A stretch of 64,000 bases of DNA, taken from NCBI GenBank assembly GCA_050945695.1, contig JBMNTK010000002.1, positions 1-64,000 of the forward strand. Direction: 5' to 3'. Position 1 is the first letter of the stretch, and every line of letters starts with the position of its first letter. Source of the stretch: Ch71 sp050945695. GTDB lineage: Bacteria; Chloroflexota; Anaerolineae; DRVO01. Positions 1 through 10,415 of the stretch are shown piece after piece. The notes beneath the pieces were generated by a model, which did not search any database, had not been told where the DNA came from, and was given only the letters and a program-made list of their open reading frames with translations. The position numbers and the translations under genes are program-made.

Positions 1-4
1 AGGT

Positions 5-47
5 TTCACAGCAGAGCTGTGAACGTGGTCACGGCGGAGCCGTGACC
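5..47. repeat. two adjacent hairpins with CRGAG loops
   Basis: 5-11/17-23 form a perfect 7-bp stem (TTCACAG/CTGTGAA) around CAGAG; 27-34/40-47 form a perfect 8-bp stem (GGTCACGG/CCGTGACC) around CGGAG. The stems are unrelated in sequence while the turns agree. Confidence 0.75.
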
Positions 48-74
48 GTCCAGCGCGGACGCTGCCCCCCACCC

Positions 75-148
75 ATGTCATCCCGAGCGCAGCGAGGGAT
101 CTACCCCTCCCGACAGCCAGAGATTCCTCGCTTCGCTCGGAATGACAT
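75..148. repeat. MITE-like inverted repeat, 28-bp arms
   Basis: Arms 75-102 and 121-148 are inverted copies with three mismatches, separated by 18 bp. Each arm contains CCGAGCG(C/A)AGCGAGG, followed by a further partial copy (CCGAATGACA) near 160-169. From memory, this motif is a dispersed intergenic element common in environmental Chloroflexota genomes. It encodes nothing visible. Confidence 0.75.
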
Positions 149-235
149 GGGGAGGCGCTCCGAATGACAACCACCCTGAGGAGTTCCCACGCCAGTGTCC
201 TGGCCTGGGGGCGCGAACTCGATCTGGGGGCTGGC

Positions 236-290
236 TCCCCTCTCCCACGCGTGGGAGAGGGGACCGCCATTTGGCGAAGCCAAATGGCGG
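236..290. repeat. 28-bp perfect palindrome plus adjoining CGAAG hairpin
   Basis: 236-263 is a perfect palindrome (TCCCCTCTCCCACG and its complement). It abuts 264-274/280-290, a perfect 11-bp stem with loop CGAAG. A related CCCCTCTCCCA palindrome recurs at 22655-22683, so this is a dispersed element. Confidence 0.75.
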
Positions 291-336
291 GGGGTGAGGG
301 CGTCGGCGGGAAGGCCCGGACGGGCTGGGCCTTCCG

Positions 337-3327
<2,991 letters not shown>

Positions 3328-3437
3328 GGGATGCTTCTCCGCTTACAAACTGGGGGCTGAGGGGGAGGGCACAAAACGCATAAGCAGGGGACGGGAGATC
3401 GCCCTCGCTCCTTCATCCCTGCCTACTAACCTACAGC

Positions 3438-4079
3438 CTAAGGAGAGATCCTGCCAGCTCGGGAGACTTCGAACACGCAGTGGTGGGCACCGCTGTGGCA
3501 GCAGGCGATGGGTCGCACCCGCAGGCTCCGGCCTGAGACCATCTCTAGGGCGCCTCGCAAAGCTCCCACTGCCACCTCGCAGGCATGGCGGGAGCCATCG
3601 GCCGCCCAACAGGCAGGCTGGCGCACGCTGACGAGGAGCATATCTCCGCTGTCCTGGAGCAATACCAGACGGCGATCTCGGACCGCGGTGCTCTTGGCGA
3701 AGGCATCGAGGGCGATACCTAGGAGCTGCTTGCCGGTGATGCGACCGCCCTGCTCGGCCAGGCCTACGGCGTGCACCACCCCTCGGCGCACGTTGGCCTT
3801 GCCCAGCTCCCGCAGGACGGCCACTGCACCCCGCTCGTCATAGTAGTCCCGAAGGCCCTGGATGAGAGCCAGGTAATCGGAACTCTTGATCTCAGGCTGC
3901 ATGTTGTTGGGGGGCAGACCCCGGAAGTAGTGCTCCACTCCCGCCAGATTCAGGATGCCACGCAACGCCTCCCTGCCGAGTTGACGCTCCAGGAACTGGA
4001 GCATGTCCCTCATTACGGAGTTGGGCAGGTAGGTGTCCCCTGGCTCCTTGGTTTCCACCGCACTGACGTAGCCGATCAA
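3438..4079 (-). CDS. V4R-domain (4-vinyl-reductase type) ligand-binding protein
   Basis: 213 residues. The C-terminal half has the V4R hallmark, a late Cys/His cluster (CCHSGAHHCVFEV, about 192-204) after a WAADGSRHACEVAVG segment. V4R proteins are small-molecule or hydrocarbon-binding sensors, often paired with signalling proteins. The N-terminal helix-rich part (about 20-60) resembles the dimerising front of these proteins. The gene lies 110 bp upstream of the CheB-CheR fusion on the same strand, suggesting a sensor-output pair; that link is inference. The start is unclear: TTG at 4079 follows a GAGG about 10 nt away, and no ATG gives a full domain. The reading frame closes upstream at 4125. 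Confidence 0.65.
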   Translation of the reverse strand: MIGYVSAVETKEPGDTYLPNSVMRDMLQFLERQLGREALRGILNLAGVEHYFRGLPPNNMQPEIKSSDYLALIQGLRDYYDERGAVAVLRELGKANVRRGVVHAVGLAEQGGRITGKQLLGIALDAFAKSTAVRDRRLVLLQDSGDMLLVSVRQPACWAADGSRHACEVAVGALRGALEMVSGRSLRVRPIACCHSGAHHCVFEVSRAGRISP

Positions 4080-4124
4080 GGCTTGCTGCCTCAGTTCATG
4101 GCGGGAGTGGCATACTCGCCCGCC

Positions 4125-4457
4125 CTAGTCAGGGGCGTGAACGTAGACCACTTTCACCGGTTCGGGCCCTGTGCGCCGGGTGGCATGGGGAACGCCCTTT
4201 CCCACGTAGACCGCCCGCCCAGGGAAGATCTCGTATTCCTCGTCACCGACGCGGATGATGCCCCGCCCCGATACGCAGTAGACCGCTTCCTGGTCGCCGT
4301 GTCTCTGCAACTCGCCGTACTCGGTGGAGGTGTATTCCGCCACGCCCAGCGACAGACCGGCATGCGCCGGCGTGTCACCCGGGCGAATCAGGTCGGTTGA
4401 GCGGCGGTCGGGATGCTGCTGCCAGGTGAGCTCATTTTCGTCCACGACTATCTTCAC
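4125..4457 (-). CDS. small cupin-domain protein
   Basis: About 110 residues forming one cupin barrel: the first motif includes the GELQRHGDQEAVYCVSGRG stretch and the second PGRAVYVGKGVPHATR, giving candidate metal ligands His, Glu and His. The C-terminal PVKVVYVHAPD is typical of single-domain cupins related to ectoine-synthase-like or mannose-isomerase-like families. An earlier ATG at 4514 exists, but GTG at 4457 is chosen because GGAGGTG ends 5 nt before it. Substrate cannot be told from sequence. It sits between the methyltransferase and V4R genes on the same strand and may be cotranscribed. Confidence 0.75.
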   Translation of the reverse strand: MKIVVDENELTWQQHPDRRSTDLIRPGDTPAHAGLSLGVAEYTSTEYGELQRHGDQEAVYCVSGRGIIRVGDEEYEIFPGRAVYVGKGVPHATRRTGPEPVKVVYVHAPD

Positions 4458-4531
4458 GTCAACACCTCCATGGAGATGGAATGCTGACCCGACGTCCGTC
4501 CGGGCAGTGTCCACGTAGCTGTGTCCCCGTT

Positions 4532-5140
4532 CTAGCCTCTGCGGGTGAGCAGGAATATGCCATTCTTGTACCGGGGGACGTGGAAGCCGCGCCGCGGGTC
4601 CCAGCCCGGCAGCTCCTGGGCCATCAGTTCGAGCCAGGCCTGAGCGCAGAGTTTGGTCCGGTGCGTGGGGTCCCGGTGAATGACGGTGCAGTCCTCAAGC
4701 ACGGTGATCTCGTGATAGAGCCCCCGCCGGGCCACGCGGGCGCACTCACGCAGGGCCTGCCCTACGTCCTTGGGCTCCAGGTGCTCCATGACGTTCACGC
4801 TCACCACCGCGTCGAAGGCACCGTCGGGGAAGGGCAGGTCCACCAGGCTACCCTGCACGAAGCTGCGTCGCACCGGGTCAGGTGCCTGGGTGATGGCGTA
4901 GCGGCTGATCTCTAGGCCTCGAGCCGCTTTTCCCCAGGACTGCAGGCGCTCCACCAGCAGCCCCATTCCCCCACCCACGTCCAGCACGGAGGCGGGTCGG
5001 ATCTGCCACAGGATGTAGGCGGCCCGCCAGAGCGCGGCCAGGTGGAACTCCAGGCGCTCACGGTAGTTGTTGTTATTGGCGCGGTAATAGGACTCGTCGT
5101 ACTCGGAGCCCAAGCCGACGTCGTGAGAAGCCAAGGCCAT
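4532..5140 (-). CDS. class I SAM-dependent methyltransferase
   Basis: 202 residues from ATG 5140, whose ATGA overlaps the stop of the DUF3090-like gene, indicating translational coupling. The SAM-binding motif I is VLDVGGGMGLLVERL, with an acidic residue ending motif II (ARGLEIS) and motif IV FDAVVSVNVMEHL. The C-terminus has a conserved HRDPTH segment. Methyltransf_11-like; the acceptor is unknown. A longer frame starts at 5215 but would run deep into the upstream gene, so the coupled start is preferred. Confidence 0.8.
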   Translation of the reverse strand: MALASHDVGLGSEYDESYYRANNNNYRERLEFHLAALWRAAYILWQIRPASVLDVGGGMGLLVERLQSWGKAARGLEISRYAITQAPDPVRRSFVQGSLVDLPFPDGAFDAVVSVNVMEHLEPKDVGQALRECARVARRGLYHEITVLEDCTVIHRDPTHRTKLCAQAWLELMAQELPGWDPRRGFHVPRYKNGIFLLTRRG

Positions 5141-5652
5141 CAGCCGGCCTCCACCACGATGCCTGGCGGGCAGACGTGGGGCGCCTCGCTCAGAGGGAAC
5201 CCACAAACGGGGCACCGGGACCGCGCTTGCGACCGGGCGGCTTCTACCTGCTCGGCCAGGGCCAGCATCTGCTCGGGTGTGGCCCAGACCTGTACCTCGT
5301 AGGGCATGCCCTCTGTCTCGCCCTCAGCCCGGATGTACATGAGCCGTCGGCAGGGGTCGCGACCGGCCTCCAGATGGACCACGGTAGCTTCGAGGTCAGT
5401 GGGGAGGCGCAGAATGGGGTCGTCGGGCGCCAGGGGCTTGGCACGGCCCAAGGCGAAGCGGCTGCCGGAGAACGATTCGGCCACGGCCAACAGGTCCCGC
5501 CGGAGCTGCTCGGCCTGGGCGTCTTGCAGCCGCAGCTCGACCGAGGCGGCTTCGCTGCGCGCCCGCAGGGAGAAGAGCCACTCGCCTGGGTGGTAGGTAA
5601 TGCCGAATGCCACAGCCAGGGCCGGCTGCAGCCGGTATATGTACCGTGGCAT
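5140..5652 (-). CDS. DUF3090-like protein with C-terminal Cys pair
   Basis: 170 residues. The C-terminal RCPVCGFPLSEAPHVCP matches the zinc-ribbon-like CPxCGxPLdPxGHVCP ending typical of the DUF3090 family of Actinobacteria, Deinococci and Chloroflexota; the N-terminal beta-rich half is more divergent. Function of the family is unknown to me. ATG 5652 is chosen for its GGGAGGTG ribosome-binding site; an upstream ATG at 5709 would lie in the promoter. It is the first gene of a two-gene unit with the methyltransferase. Confidence 0.65.
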   Translation of the reverse strand: MPRYIYRLQPALAVAFGITYHPGEWLFSLRARSEAASVELRLQDAQAEQLRRDLLAVAESFSGSRFALGRAKPLAPDDPILRLPTDLEATVVHLEAGRDPCRRLMYIRAEGETEGMPYEVQVWATPEQMLALAEQVEAARSQARSRCPVCGFPLSEAPHVCPPGIVVEAG

Positions 5653-5680
5653 CGCACCTCCCAAGGCAAATGTGATCCCT

Positions 5681-5709
5681 ATGCTAACATCCCCCGTCCG
5701 GTCAGACAA
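5681..5709 (-). promoter_or_regulatory. vegetative promoter for the DUF3090/methyltransferase pair
   Basis: Minus strand: -35 TTGTCT (5704-5709), 17-bp spacer, -10 TAGCAT (5681-5686), giving a leader of about 20 nt before ATG 5652. Confidence 0.55.
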
Positions 5710-5731
5710 CGCGGGTAGGGAACGCTGATCG

Positions 5732-5749
5732 CGGGTGAGCTAGCACCCG
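5732..5749. terminator. short hairpin after the MBL-fold gene
   Basis: CGGGTG (5732-5737) pairs with CACCCG (5744-5749) around a 6-nt loop, eight bases beyond the minus-strand gene's stop at 5757. There is no T-run, so it could be Rho-independent only weakly. Confidence 0.35.
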
Positions 5750-5756
5750 GAGCGTT

Positions 5757-6500
5757 CTAGACGTAGCTCTCAGGCACCAGCAGCTGGTCCAGCCGTGCCA
5801 TGGCCGCTTCCAGGTGCCGGCGGCCCTCCCGCAGGGCGGGCATGGTGTGGCCAGGCAGGAACACCTCCACGTCCAAAGCGGCCAGGCGCCGGACCGTGTC
5901 CAGGTGCGCCTGGAGGTCGCAGTCGGGAATGTTCTGCAGCAGGATGCGCCCCCCGGCGAAGACGTTATCACCGCCAAAGAGGTGTAGCTTGCCCTCGTGC
6001 CGGAAGGTGAAAGCGCAGTGGCCGGCGCAGTGACCAGGCGTCTCCAGCATGTGGAAGGTGATGTCTCCTACGGTCAGTGCCTCACCGTCGCTGAGGACGT
6101 GCTCCACCGGGCAAGCACGGAACACGTAGTCCGGCTCATACAGGCCGGCCTGCTTGGCGGCACCCAGGCTGATCATGTCCTCGTCCCCATTGCGCAGGGC
6201 CTGAGCTGTGTGGGCCGTGGTGACAACGGCGACGTCATGGCGGTCCCGGAGGTAAGCGGCCCCGCCGCTGTGGTCAGCGTGTTTGTGGGTAATCAGCAGA
6301 TGGGTCAGTCGCTTGGGATCTAGCCCGTCAGCCCGTAGGTTGTCCAGGATGAGGTCGGTGCCTTCCTCGCCCACTCCGGCGTCCACCAGGACGATGGGGC
6401 CGTTGCAGTCCACCGCGTAGACGGTGCAGTCACGTGGGTGGGATAGAAAGAAGCCGTTGGCGCCACTGCCCACCAGGTATACCCGATCGGTCAAGCGCAT
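5757..6500 (-). CDS. metallo-beta-lactamase-fold hydrolase
   Basis: 247 residues. It carries the metal motif THKHADHSGG (HxHxDH), a distal GHCAGHC histidine, GGDNVFAGG and the last histidine in LPGHTMPAL, i.e. a full two-metal site of the glyoxalase II/beta-lactamase superfamily. Hydrolysis of a thioester, lactone or phosphoester is possible; substrate is unknown. ATG 6500 is chosen over 6581 because GGGGGAGG lies 5 nt upstream and the protein then begins with the usual MRLTDRVYLV strand. It appears monocistronic, with palindromic repeats on its 5' side. Confidence 0.88.
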   Translation of the reverse strand: MRLTDRVYLVGSGANGFFLSHPRDCTVYAVDCNGPIVLVDAGVGEEGTDLILDNLRADGLDPKRLTHLLITHKHADHSGGAAYLRDRHDVAVVTTAHTAQALRNGDEDMISLGAAKQAGLYEPDYVFRACPVEHVLSDGEALTVGDITFHMLETPGHCAGHCAFTFRHEGKLHLFGGDNVFAGGRILLQNIPDCDLQAHLDTVRRLAALDVEVFLPGHTMPALREGRRHLEAAMARLDQLLVPESYV

Positions 6501-6564
6501 GGGAGCCTCCCCCGTGAATGGTGTGTGGGCATTATACAGAGGGGTCACCGCCGGAGGGGAGGCT

Positions 6565-6762
6565 TCACGCGAAGACGCCAAGCCGCTTGTCCTCCCGCCC
6601 TTGGCGTCTTCGCGTGAGCAAACCCGCGTCCACGCGCGCCGGTAGGGGCGGACGACCCTGTCCGCCCTCCGGGTGTGCCCTCCTCGGCCGGAGCCTCACG
6701 CAAAGACGCGAAGACGCCAAGCCGCTTGTCCTTCTGCCCTCTGCGCCTTAGCGTCTTCGCGT
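6565..6762. repeat. tandem pair of palindromes with 8-bp-periodic arms
   Basis: First copy: 6565-6581 and 6601-6617 are perfect 17-bp inverted arms. Second copy: the left arm 6698-6721 is three 8-mers (ACGCAAAG, ACGCGAAG, ACGCCAAG); the right arm 6739-6762 is CTCTGCGC, CTTAGCGT, CTTCGCGT. The loops of both copies begin CCGCTTGTCCT, so they are duplicates of one element. Confidence 0.75.
6642..6660. repeat. dispersed 19-mer repeat, copy 1
   Basis: GTAGGGGCGGACGACCCTG here is identical to 19734-19752. At the second site it belongs to a palindrome ending in GCCCCTAC. Confidence 0.7.
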
Positions 6763-6784
6763 GAACCCTCCCTTCTGGGACGAC

Positions 6785-6813
6785 TTGGCGCCTCTAAGTA
6801 TTCACGGTACAAT
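6785..6813 (+). promoter_or_regulatory. promoter of the MATE exporter gene
   Basis: -35 TTGGCG (6785-6790), 17-bp spacer, -10 TACAAT (6808-6813). Transcription would start near 6820, leaving a leader of about 105 nt and ruling out an open reading frame start at 6673. Confidence 0.6.
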
Positions 6814-6924
6814 AACGTCTACTGGTGCCTCGTTGCTGACTTCCAGGCGTGCCTGGTCGCCCTACCAGTACGGTCGACTCCGTCAGCCAGCCTCGCGCAC
6901 AGAGCTCCATCCCGAGGGAATAGT

Positions 6925-8328
6925 GTGACGTCCGAAGCAGACGCAATCGCCCCAGCCCGGCCGGCACGCTCTGGCCGGTCCATTACCATTCCACAGGACG
7001 ATAAGTCCGTTGCCTCGGCGGTCAGGAAGCTGGCCTGGCCGATCATCCTGGAGAACCTCTTCCAGACCGCGCTGGGCACCACTAACATGGTGATGGTGGC
7101 CCAGCTGGGAGCGGCCTCGGTGGCTGGCATCGGCACCGCCACCCAGCTGCTCATGATCCTGCAAGCGGGCTTTGGGGCGATCACTACCGGTACCACTGTC
7201 CTCGTGGCCCGCGCTGTGGGTGCTGGGGACTCGCGCATGGCCAGCCGGGTGGCCAAGCAGTCGGTCTGCCTGGGGGCTCTGGTCTCGGTCTTCATCGCCG
7301 TAGCCGGCAACTGGGGTTCCCATTGGGCTATATTGGCCCTGGGTACTGAACCCGAGGTAGCAGTGCTGGGCGGTGCCTACTTGCGGGTGGTCACGGCCGC
7401 GGCGCTGGTGATGGTGACCATGTTCGTCGCCGGGGCTGCCCTGCGGGGCGCGGGGGACACGCGCACCCCGATGAAGGTGACCGGCCTCATCAACCTGATC
7501 AACGTGGCCGTATCCTATGTCCTCATCTTCGGCCACTTTGGCTTCCCCGCCCTGGGCGTGGTGGGCTCCGCTTGGGGGGCGACGGTAGCCCGTACGGTGG
7601 GGTCCATCATCCTGCTGGCCGTGCTCATCCGTGGCCGAGGCCCGGTGAGCATCCGGGGCCGGGAAGATTGGCGGCCGGACCTCCAGCTTGCCACTCGGCT
7701 GTGGCGTCTGGGGTTCCCCACCATGGTTGAGCAGTTCCTGCTGCGCGGTGGTGCCCTGGCCTATGCCACCATCGCCATCAGCCTGGGCACAGTGGTCTAT
7801 GCTACCCAGCGCATCACCTTCCAGGTGATCTCGTTCTCCTTCATGCCCGGCATGGGGTTTGCCCAGGCCGCCACCACCATGGTGGGCCAGTGCCTGGGCG
7901 CGGGCCGGGCCGATATGGCGGAGCGCTCCTCGTGGTATGCCGTGCGTCTGGCCGTGACCATCATGGTGATCGCTGGGATCACGGAGGCAGTGATGGGCCG
8001 CCAGATCATGACCCTGTTCACCGACGACCCTGACATGATCCGGCTCGGCGCTCAGGCGCTCATGGTTATCGCCCTATCGGAGCCCTTCCAGGGGGTGGGG
8101 CAGGTGCTGGCGGGCAGCCTGCGGGGCGCCGGTGACACCCGGTTTCCCATGCTCGCCACCTTCACCGGCATTTGGCTCATCCGCCTGCCACTGGGCTATC
8201 TCTTCGGGGTGGTACTGGGCTGGGGCCTGCCCGGCATCTACATCTCCAACGTGCTGGACGCTGCCGGCCGGGCCACCGTGAATTACCTCCGGTATCGCAC
8301 CGGCCGCTGGCGCACCATCAAGGTCTGA
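6925..8328 (+). CDS. MATE-family multidrug/cation antiporter
   Basis: 467 residues, the usual family length, with about twelve hydrophobic segments in two homologous halves. The N-half begins KLAWPIILENLFQTALGTTNMVMVAQLG, and GAALRGAGDTRTPM in the first half is mirrored by GSLRGAGDTRFPM in the second, the MATE signature. It would export cationic compounds against a Na+ or H+ gradient at the inner membrane. The GTG at 6925 follows GAGGG and lies downstream of the promoter, so the longer in-frame extension is rejected. The Nudix gene follows 33 bp later, so the two may be cotranscribed. Confidence 0.92.
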   Translation: MTSEADAIAPARPARSGRSITIPQDDKSVASAVRKLAWPIILENLFQTALGTTNMVMVAQLGAASVAGIGTATQLLMILQAGFGAITTGTTVLVARAVGAGDSRMASRVAKQSVCLGALVSVFIAVAGNWGSHWAILALGTEPEVAVLGGAYLRVVTAAALVMVTMFVAGAALRGAGDTRTPMKVTGLINLINVAVSYVLIFGHFGFPALGVVGSAWGATVARTVGSIILLAVLIRGRGPVSIRGREDWRPDLQLATRLWRLGFPTMVEQFLLRGGALAYATIAISLGTVVYATQRITFQVISFSFMPGMGFAQAATTMVGQCLGAGRADMAERSSWYAVRLAVTIMVIAGITEAVMGRQIMTLFTDDPDMIRLGAQALMVIALSEPFQGVGQVLAGSLRGAGDTRFPMLATFTGIWLIRLPLGYLFGVVLGWGLPGIYISNVLDAAGRATVNYLRYRTGRWRTIKV

Positions 8329-8361
8329 TCATCCTGACCGCTGCCACAGGTGCTACCTGAT

Positions 8362-8808
8362 ATGAGCTGTTGTCACTACACCGTTGCCGTAGAGGGGGCT
8401 GTCTCCCACCGGGGCCGCTACCTGTTCATCGTGCGCTCCCCGAGTGACCCCCATCGCCCTGGCATCCTGACCCTGCCTGGGGGCACGGTGGAGATCGAGC
8501 CGGAGAGTGAGTCCATCCTGGAGCGCAGCGTCCACCGGGAAGTGCGCGAGGAGACCGGGGTGGAGATTGAAGACCAGGTTCATTACGTCCAGAGCAAGAC
8601 CTTCACCCTAGAGGATGGGCGGCTGATACTGGATGCCGTCTTCCTCTGCCGCTACCGGGCCGGCGAGGCCCGGCCCGACAACCAGGAGACGGTGGAGGTA
8701 GCGTGGCTGTCCCCGGAGGAGCTAGCCCAGCGGCCCGGCGTTTCCGACTGGCTCCTCCGCAGCGTGGCCCTGGCGGAGGCCAAGCGGCGGTCGCTGGGTT
8801 GGGAGTGA
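8362..8808 (+). CDS. Nudix hydrolase
   Basis: 148 residues with a Nudix motif whose REVREETGVEI helix is intact (REUxEExGU); the preceding GGTVE loop has a few extra residues, so spacing between the Gly and the first Glu is not the textbook 23-residue one. It hydrolyses a nucleoside diphosphate linked to some group X; the substrate is unclear. Start ATG 8362 is chosen; a GTG four codons upstream is an alternative. It is probably read through from the MATE gene. Confidence 0.82.
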   Translation: MSCCHYTVAVEGAVSHRGRYLFIVRSPSDPHRPGILTLPGGTVEIEPESESILERSVHREVREETGVEIEDQVHYVQSKTFTLEDGRLILDAVFLCRYRAGEARPDNQETVEVAWLSPEELAQRPGVSDWLLRSVALAEAKRRSLGWE

Positions 8809-8833
8809 CTGGTTCCCCGCCGGCCGAGGGGCG

Positions 8834-8870
8834 GTCCCACGCCATCGGGTAGAACCGGATGGCGTGGGAC
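8834..8870. terminator. bidirectional hairpin between convergent genes
   Basis: GTCCCACGCCATC (8834-8846) is perfectly complementary to GATGGCGTGGGAC (8858-8870), a 13-bp stem with an 11-nt loop. It sits between the ends of the Nudix gene (+) and the DUF2892-like gene (-), as expected for a shared terminator. Confidence 0.65.
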
Positions 8871-8884
8871 GGAGATGACCTATC

Positions 8885-9100
8885 TCAACTGCGGCGCTTG
8901 CTCCAGGAGGCCTTCTTCGGGGTCTCTGCCGTGCTCCACCCCAGGACCCGGTACAGCGGGCAGTACCCTATGGCACAGGTGATGATTGGTACCAGGCCGA
9001 TCAGCCCCCACCAGGTCTGAGCTATCAGTCCTAGCACGAGCATAGCCGCGCCGACAGCCATGCGAACGTAACGATCAGTCTTACTCAAGTTGCTCTTCAT
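8885..9100 (-). CDS. DUF2892 (YgaP-like) small membrane protein
   Basis: 71 residues: short cytoplasmic N-terminus (KSNLSKTDRYVR), then two transmembrane segments around the conserved GLVPIITCAIGYCPLYRVLG, which matches the family's GxCPLYxLLG ending. Rhodanese YgaP carries this as its membrane domain, but here it stands alone. Function as a free domain is not known. ATG 9100 has AGGAGG about 7 nt upstream. Confidence 0.85.
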   Translation of the reverse strand: MKSNLSKTDRYVRMAVGAAMLVLGLIAQTWWGLIGLVPIITCAIGYCPLYRVLGWSTAETPKKASWSKRRS

Positions 9101-9142
9101 GCCGATGCCTCCTGACCGACTCGGGCATCGCCCGACGCATTC

Positions 9143-9170
9143 AGTATAGCGGGCCGGCCGCCGGCATCAA
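9143..9170 (-). promoter_or_regulatory. promoter of the DUF2892 gene
   Basis: Minus strand: -35 TTGATG (9165-9170), 16-bp spacer, -10 TATACT (9143-9148), about 42 nt upstream of ATG 9100. Confidence 0.55.
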
Positions 9171-9197
9171 TGGGAGGGAACAGTCCCGCTTCCCCCT

Positions 9198-10277
9198 TTA
9201 GGCGCGATCAGCTCGCCCGTCCCACCAGTAAGTGCGGAAGTCCTCCAGGGCGCTGCAGACGGCATCCACGTTCTCGGGCGGCGTGGGCGGGTAGATCCCG
9301 CAGATGAACTCCAGCCCGCCCGCAGGTGAGCCCAGCTTGCGCACCTCTTCCTCGATCAGCTCGTAGATCTCCTGCCGGGTGCCCCAGGGCACCACCGTCT
9401 GGCGGTCTATGTCCAGCCGGATGCACATGCGTCCCTTGACCTCACGGGCCAGGTTGTCTATCCCGTTGAGCAGGTCCTGGGGGTTGATGATGTCCACCCC
9501 TGCCTTGGCGAACTCGTCCATGAACTCCATGATGTGCCCATCGCTGTGGAGAGCGACCAGCGCTCCTGCCTCATGGATGGCGTCAATGAGGGTCTTGTAG
9601 GCCGGGGTGACGTAGCGGCCGAACTTGGCCGGGCTGATGAGGGTGGCTTTCTGGGTGCCCAGGTCGTCGCCGAAGTGCATCACATCCACGCCCAGCTCCA
9701 GCCACTGGCGCAGGTAGCGCATGTTCTGCTCCAGGAGGATGTCGATCAGCCGCTGCAGCCTGGGGTCGTCGGTGGCCACGTCCATCATGAAGTTCTCGAA
9801 GCCGCGCAGGTAGTAGAGCCGCATGAAGAGGAAGCCGTGGGGCAAGCTGCCGGCGGCCACCCTTCCTGCTGCTCGAGCCTCCTCGAGCTGCCGCCGGGCG
9901 CCTTCCCAGTCTGCCGGGCCCCGGTCCCACTGAACCAGAGGATCGGGGGGCACGAACGTCTCCAGTGCCTCCCAGTCGGCTAGGGGCGCGTTGACGACCA
10001 CGCCCTCCAGGCCGTCTACCTCGGAATGCCAGATGCAGCCCCAGGCGTCGGTGAAGTACTCACTTGCTCGGTGAGCAGGGCCAAAGTCGTAGGTCGAGTA
10101 GTCAATCTGTCCGGGCACGAAGTTGGGGAAGAGGGTGGGGTGGCGGACCAGCACTTCTTCCAGCTCACGGCCCAGCTGGGCCCGGGAAGCACCGGAGATG
10201 GACACCACTGCCGGGATCCAATCTGGCCCTTGGAAGCGAGCATTGCGCAGGTAGTTTTCGCGTTCGGTGAGTGCCAC
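9198..10277 (-). CDS. uroporphyrinogen-decarboxylase-fold protein, probable methyltransferase
   Basis: 359 residues with the UroD/MtaA TIM barrel: the GVDVMHFGDDLGTQ strand, LVALHSDGHIMEFMDEF (His/Asp region used for Zn or substrate in methyltransferases) and VDIINPQDLLNGIDN. The HemE signature near the N-terminus (RQAGRY) is absent, so haem synthesis is unlikely; such proteins in Chloroflexota are usually corrinoid- or methyl-transfer enzymes or degradative homologues. GTG 10277 is chosen because AAGGAGAG precedes it by 5 nt; the upstream in-frame ATG region has no such site. It is divergent from the MFS gene. A second family member lies at 56093. Confidence 0.78.
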   Translation of the reverse strand: MALTERENYLRNARFQGPDWIPAVVSISGASRAQLGRELEEVLVRHPTLFPNFVPGQIDYSTYDFGPAHRASEYFTDAWGCIWHSEVDGLEGVVVNAPLADWEALETFVPPDPLVQWDRGPADWEGARRQLEEARAAGRVAAGSLPHGFLFMRLYYLRGFENFMMDVATDDPRLQRLIDILLEQNMRYLRQWLELGVDVMHFGDDLGTQKATLISPAKFGRYVTPAYKTLIDAIHEAGALVALHSDGHIMEFMDEFAKAGVDIINPQDLLNGIDNLAREVKGRMCIRLDIDRQTVVPWGTRQEIYELIEEEVRKLGSPAGGLEFICGIYPPTPPENVDAVCSALEDFRTYWWDGRADRA

Positions 10278-10415
10278 GTCACTCTCCTTATGTGCTTGCG
10301 GGGGTTGGGACCGATTGTCGCCGGCACTGCCGGGCCTGTCCAACCCGGCCTGATCGGTTCGCCAATGGCGCCCCCTGTGCTGTACTCTCAGGGACAACCC
10401 ATTCCAGGATGCTCT

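Larger units (their letters stand above)
1..336. other. non-coding stretch with stacked palindromes
   Basis: No credible gene is seen here. The stretch holds, in order, two small hairpins with C(A/G)GAG loops (5-23 and 27-47), a 28-bp inverted repeat (75-148), a 28-nt perfect palindrome (236-263) and an 11-bp-stem hairpin with a CGAAG turn (264-290). It lies beyond the stop of the minus-strand CheB-CheR gene at 337, so some of these may act as terminators for that gene, but none is followed by a T-run. Confidence 0.7.
6501..6924. other. 424-bp divergent intergenic region with repeats and a promoter
   Basis: No gene is supported between the divergent MBL-fold and MATE starts. It contains two related inverted repeats (6565-6617, 6698-6762) that share GACGCCAAGCCGCTTGTCCT, a dispersed 19-mer at 6642-6660, and the MATE promoter at 6785-6813. 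Confidence 0.7.

Noticed and set aside
6673..6924. Longer N-terminus for the MATE exporter
   Set aside because: A good promoter lies inside it and the extra residues are encoded by palindromic repeat DNA.
9198..10277. Assignment as HemE (uroporphyrinogen decarboxylase)
   Set aside because: The porphyrin-binding RQAGRY motif is absent and no haem genes are adjacent; same for 56093-57166.
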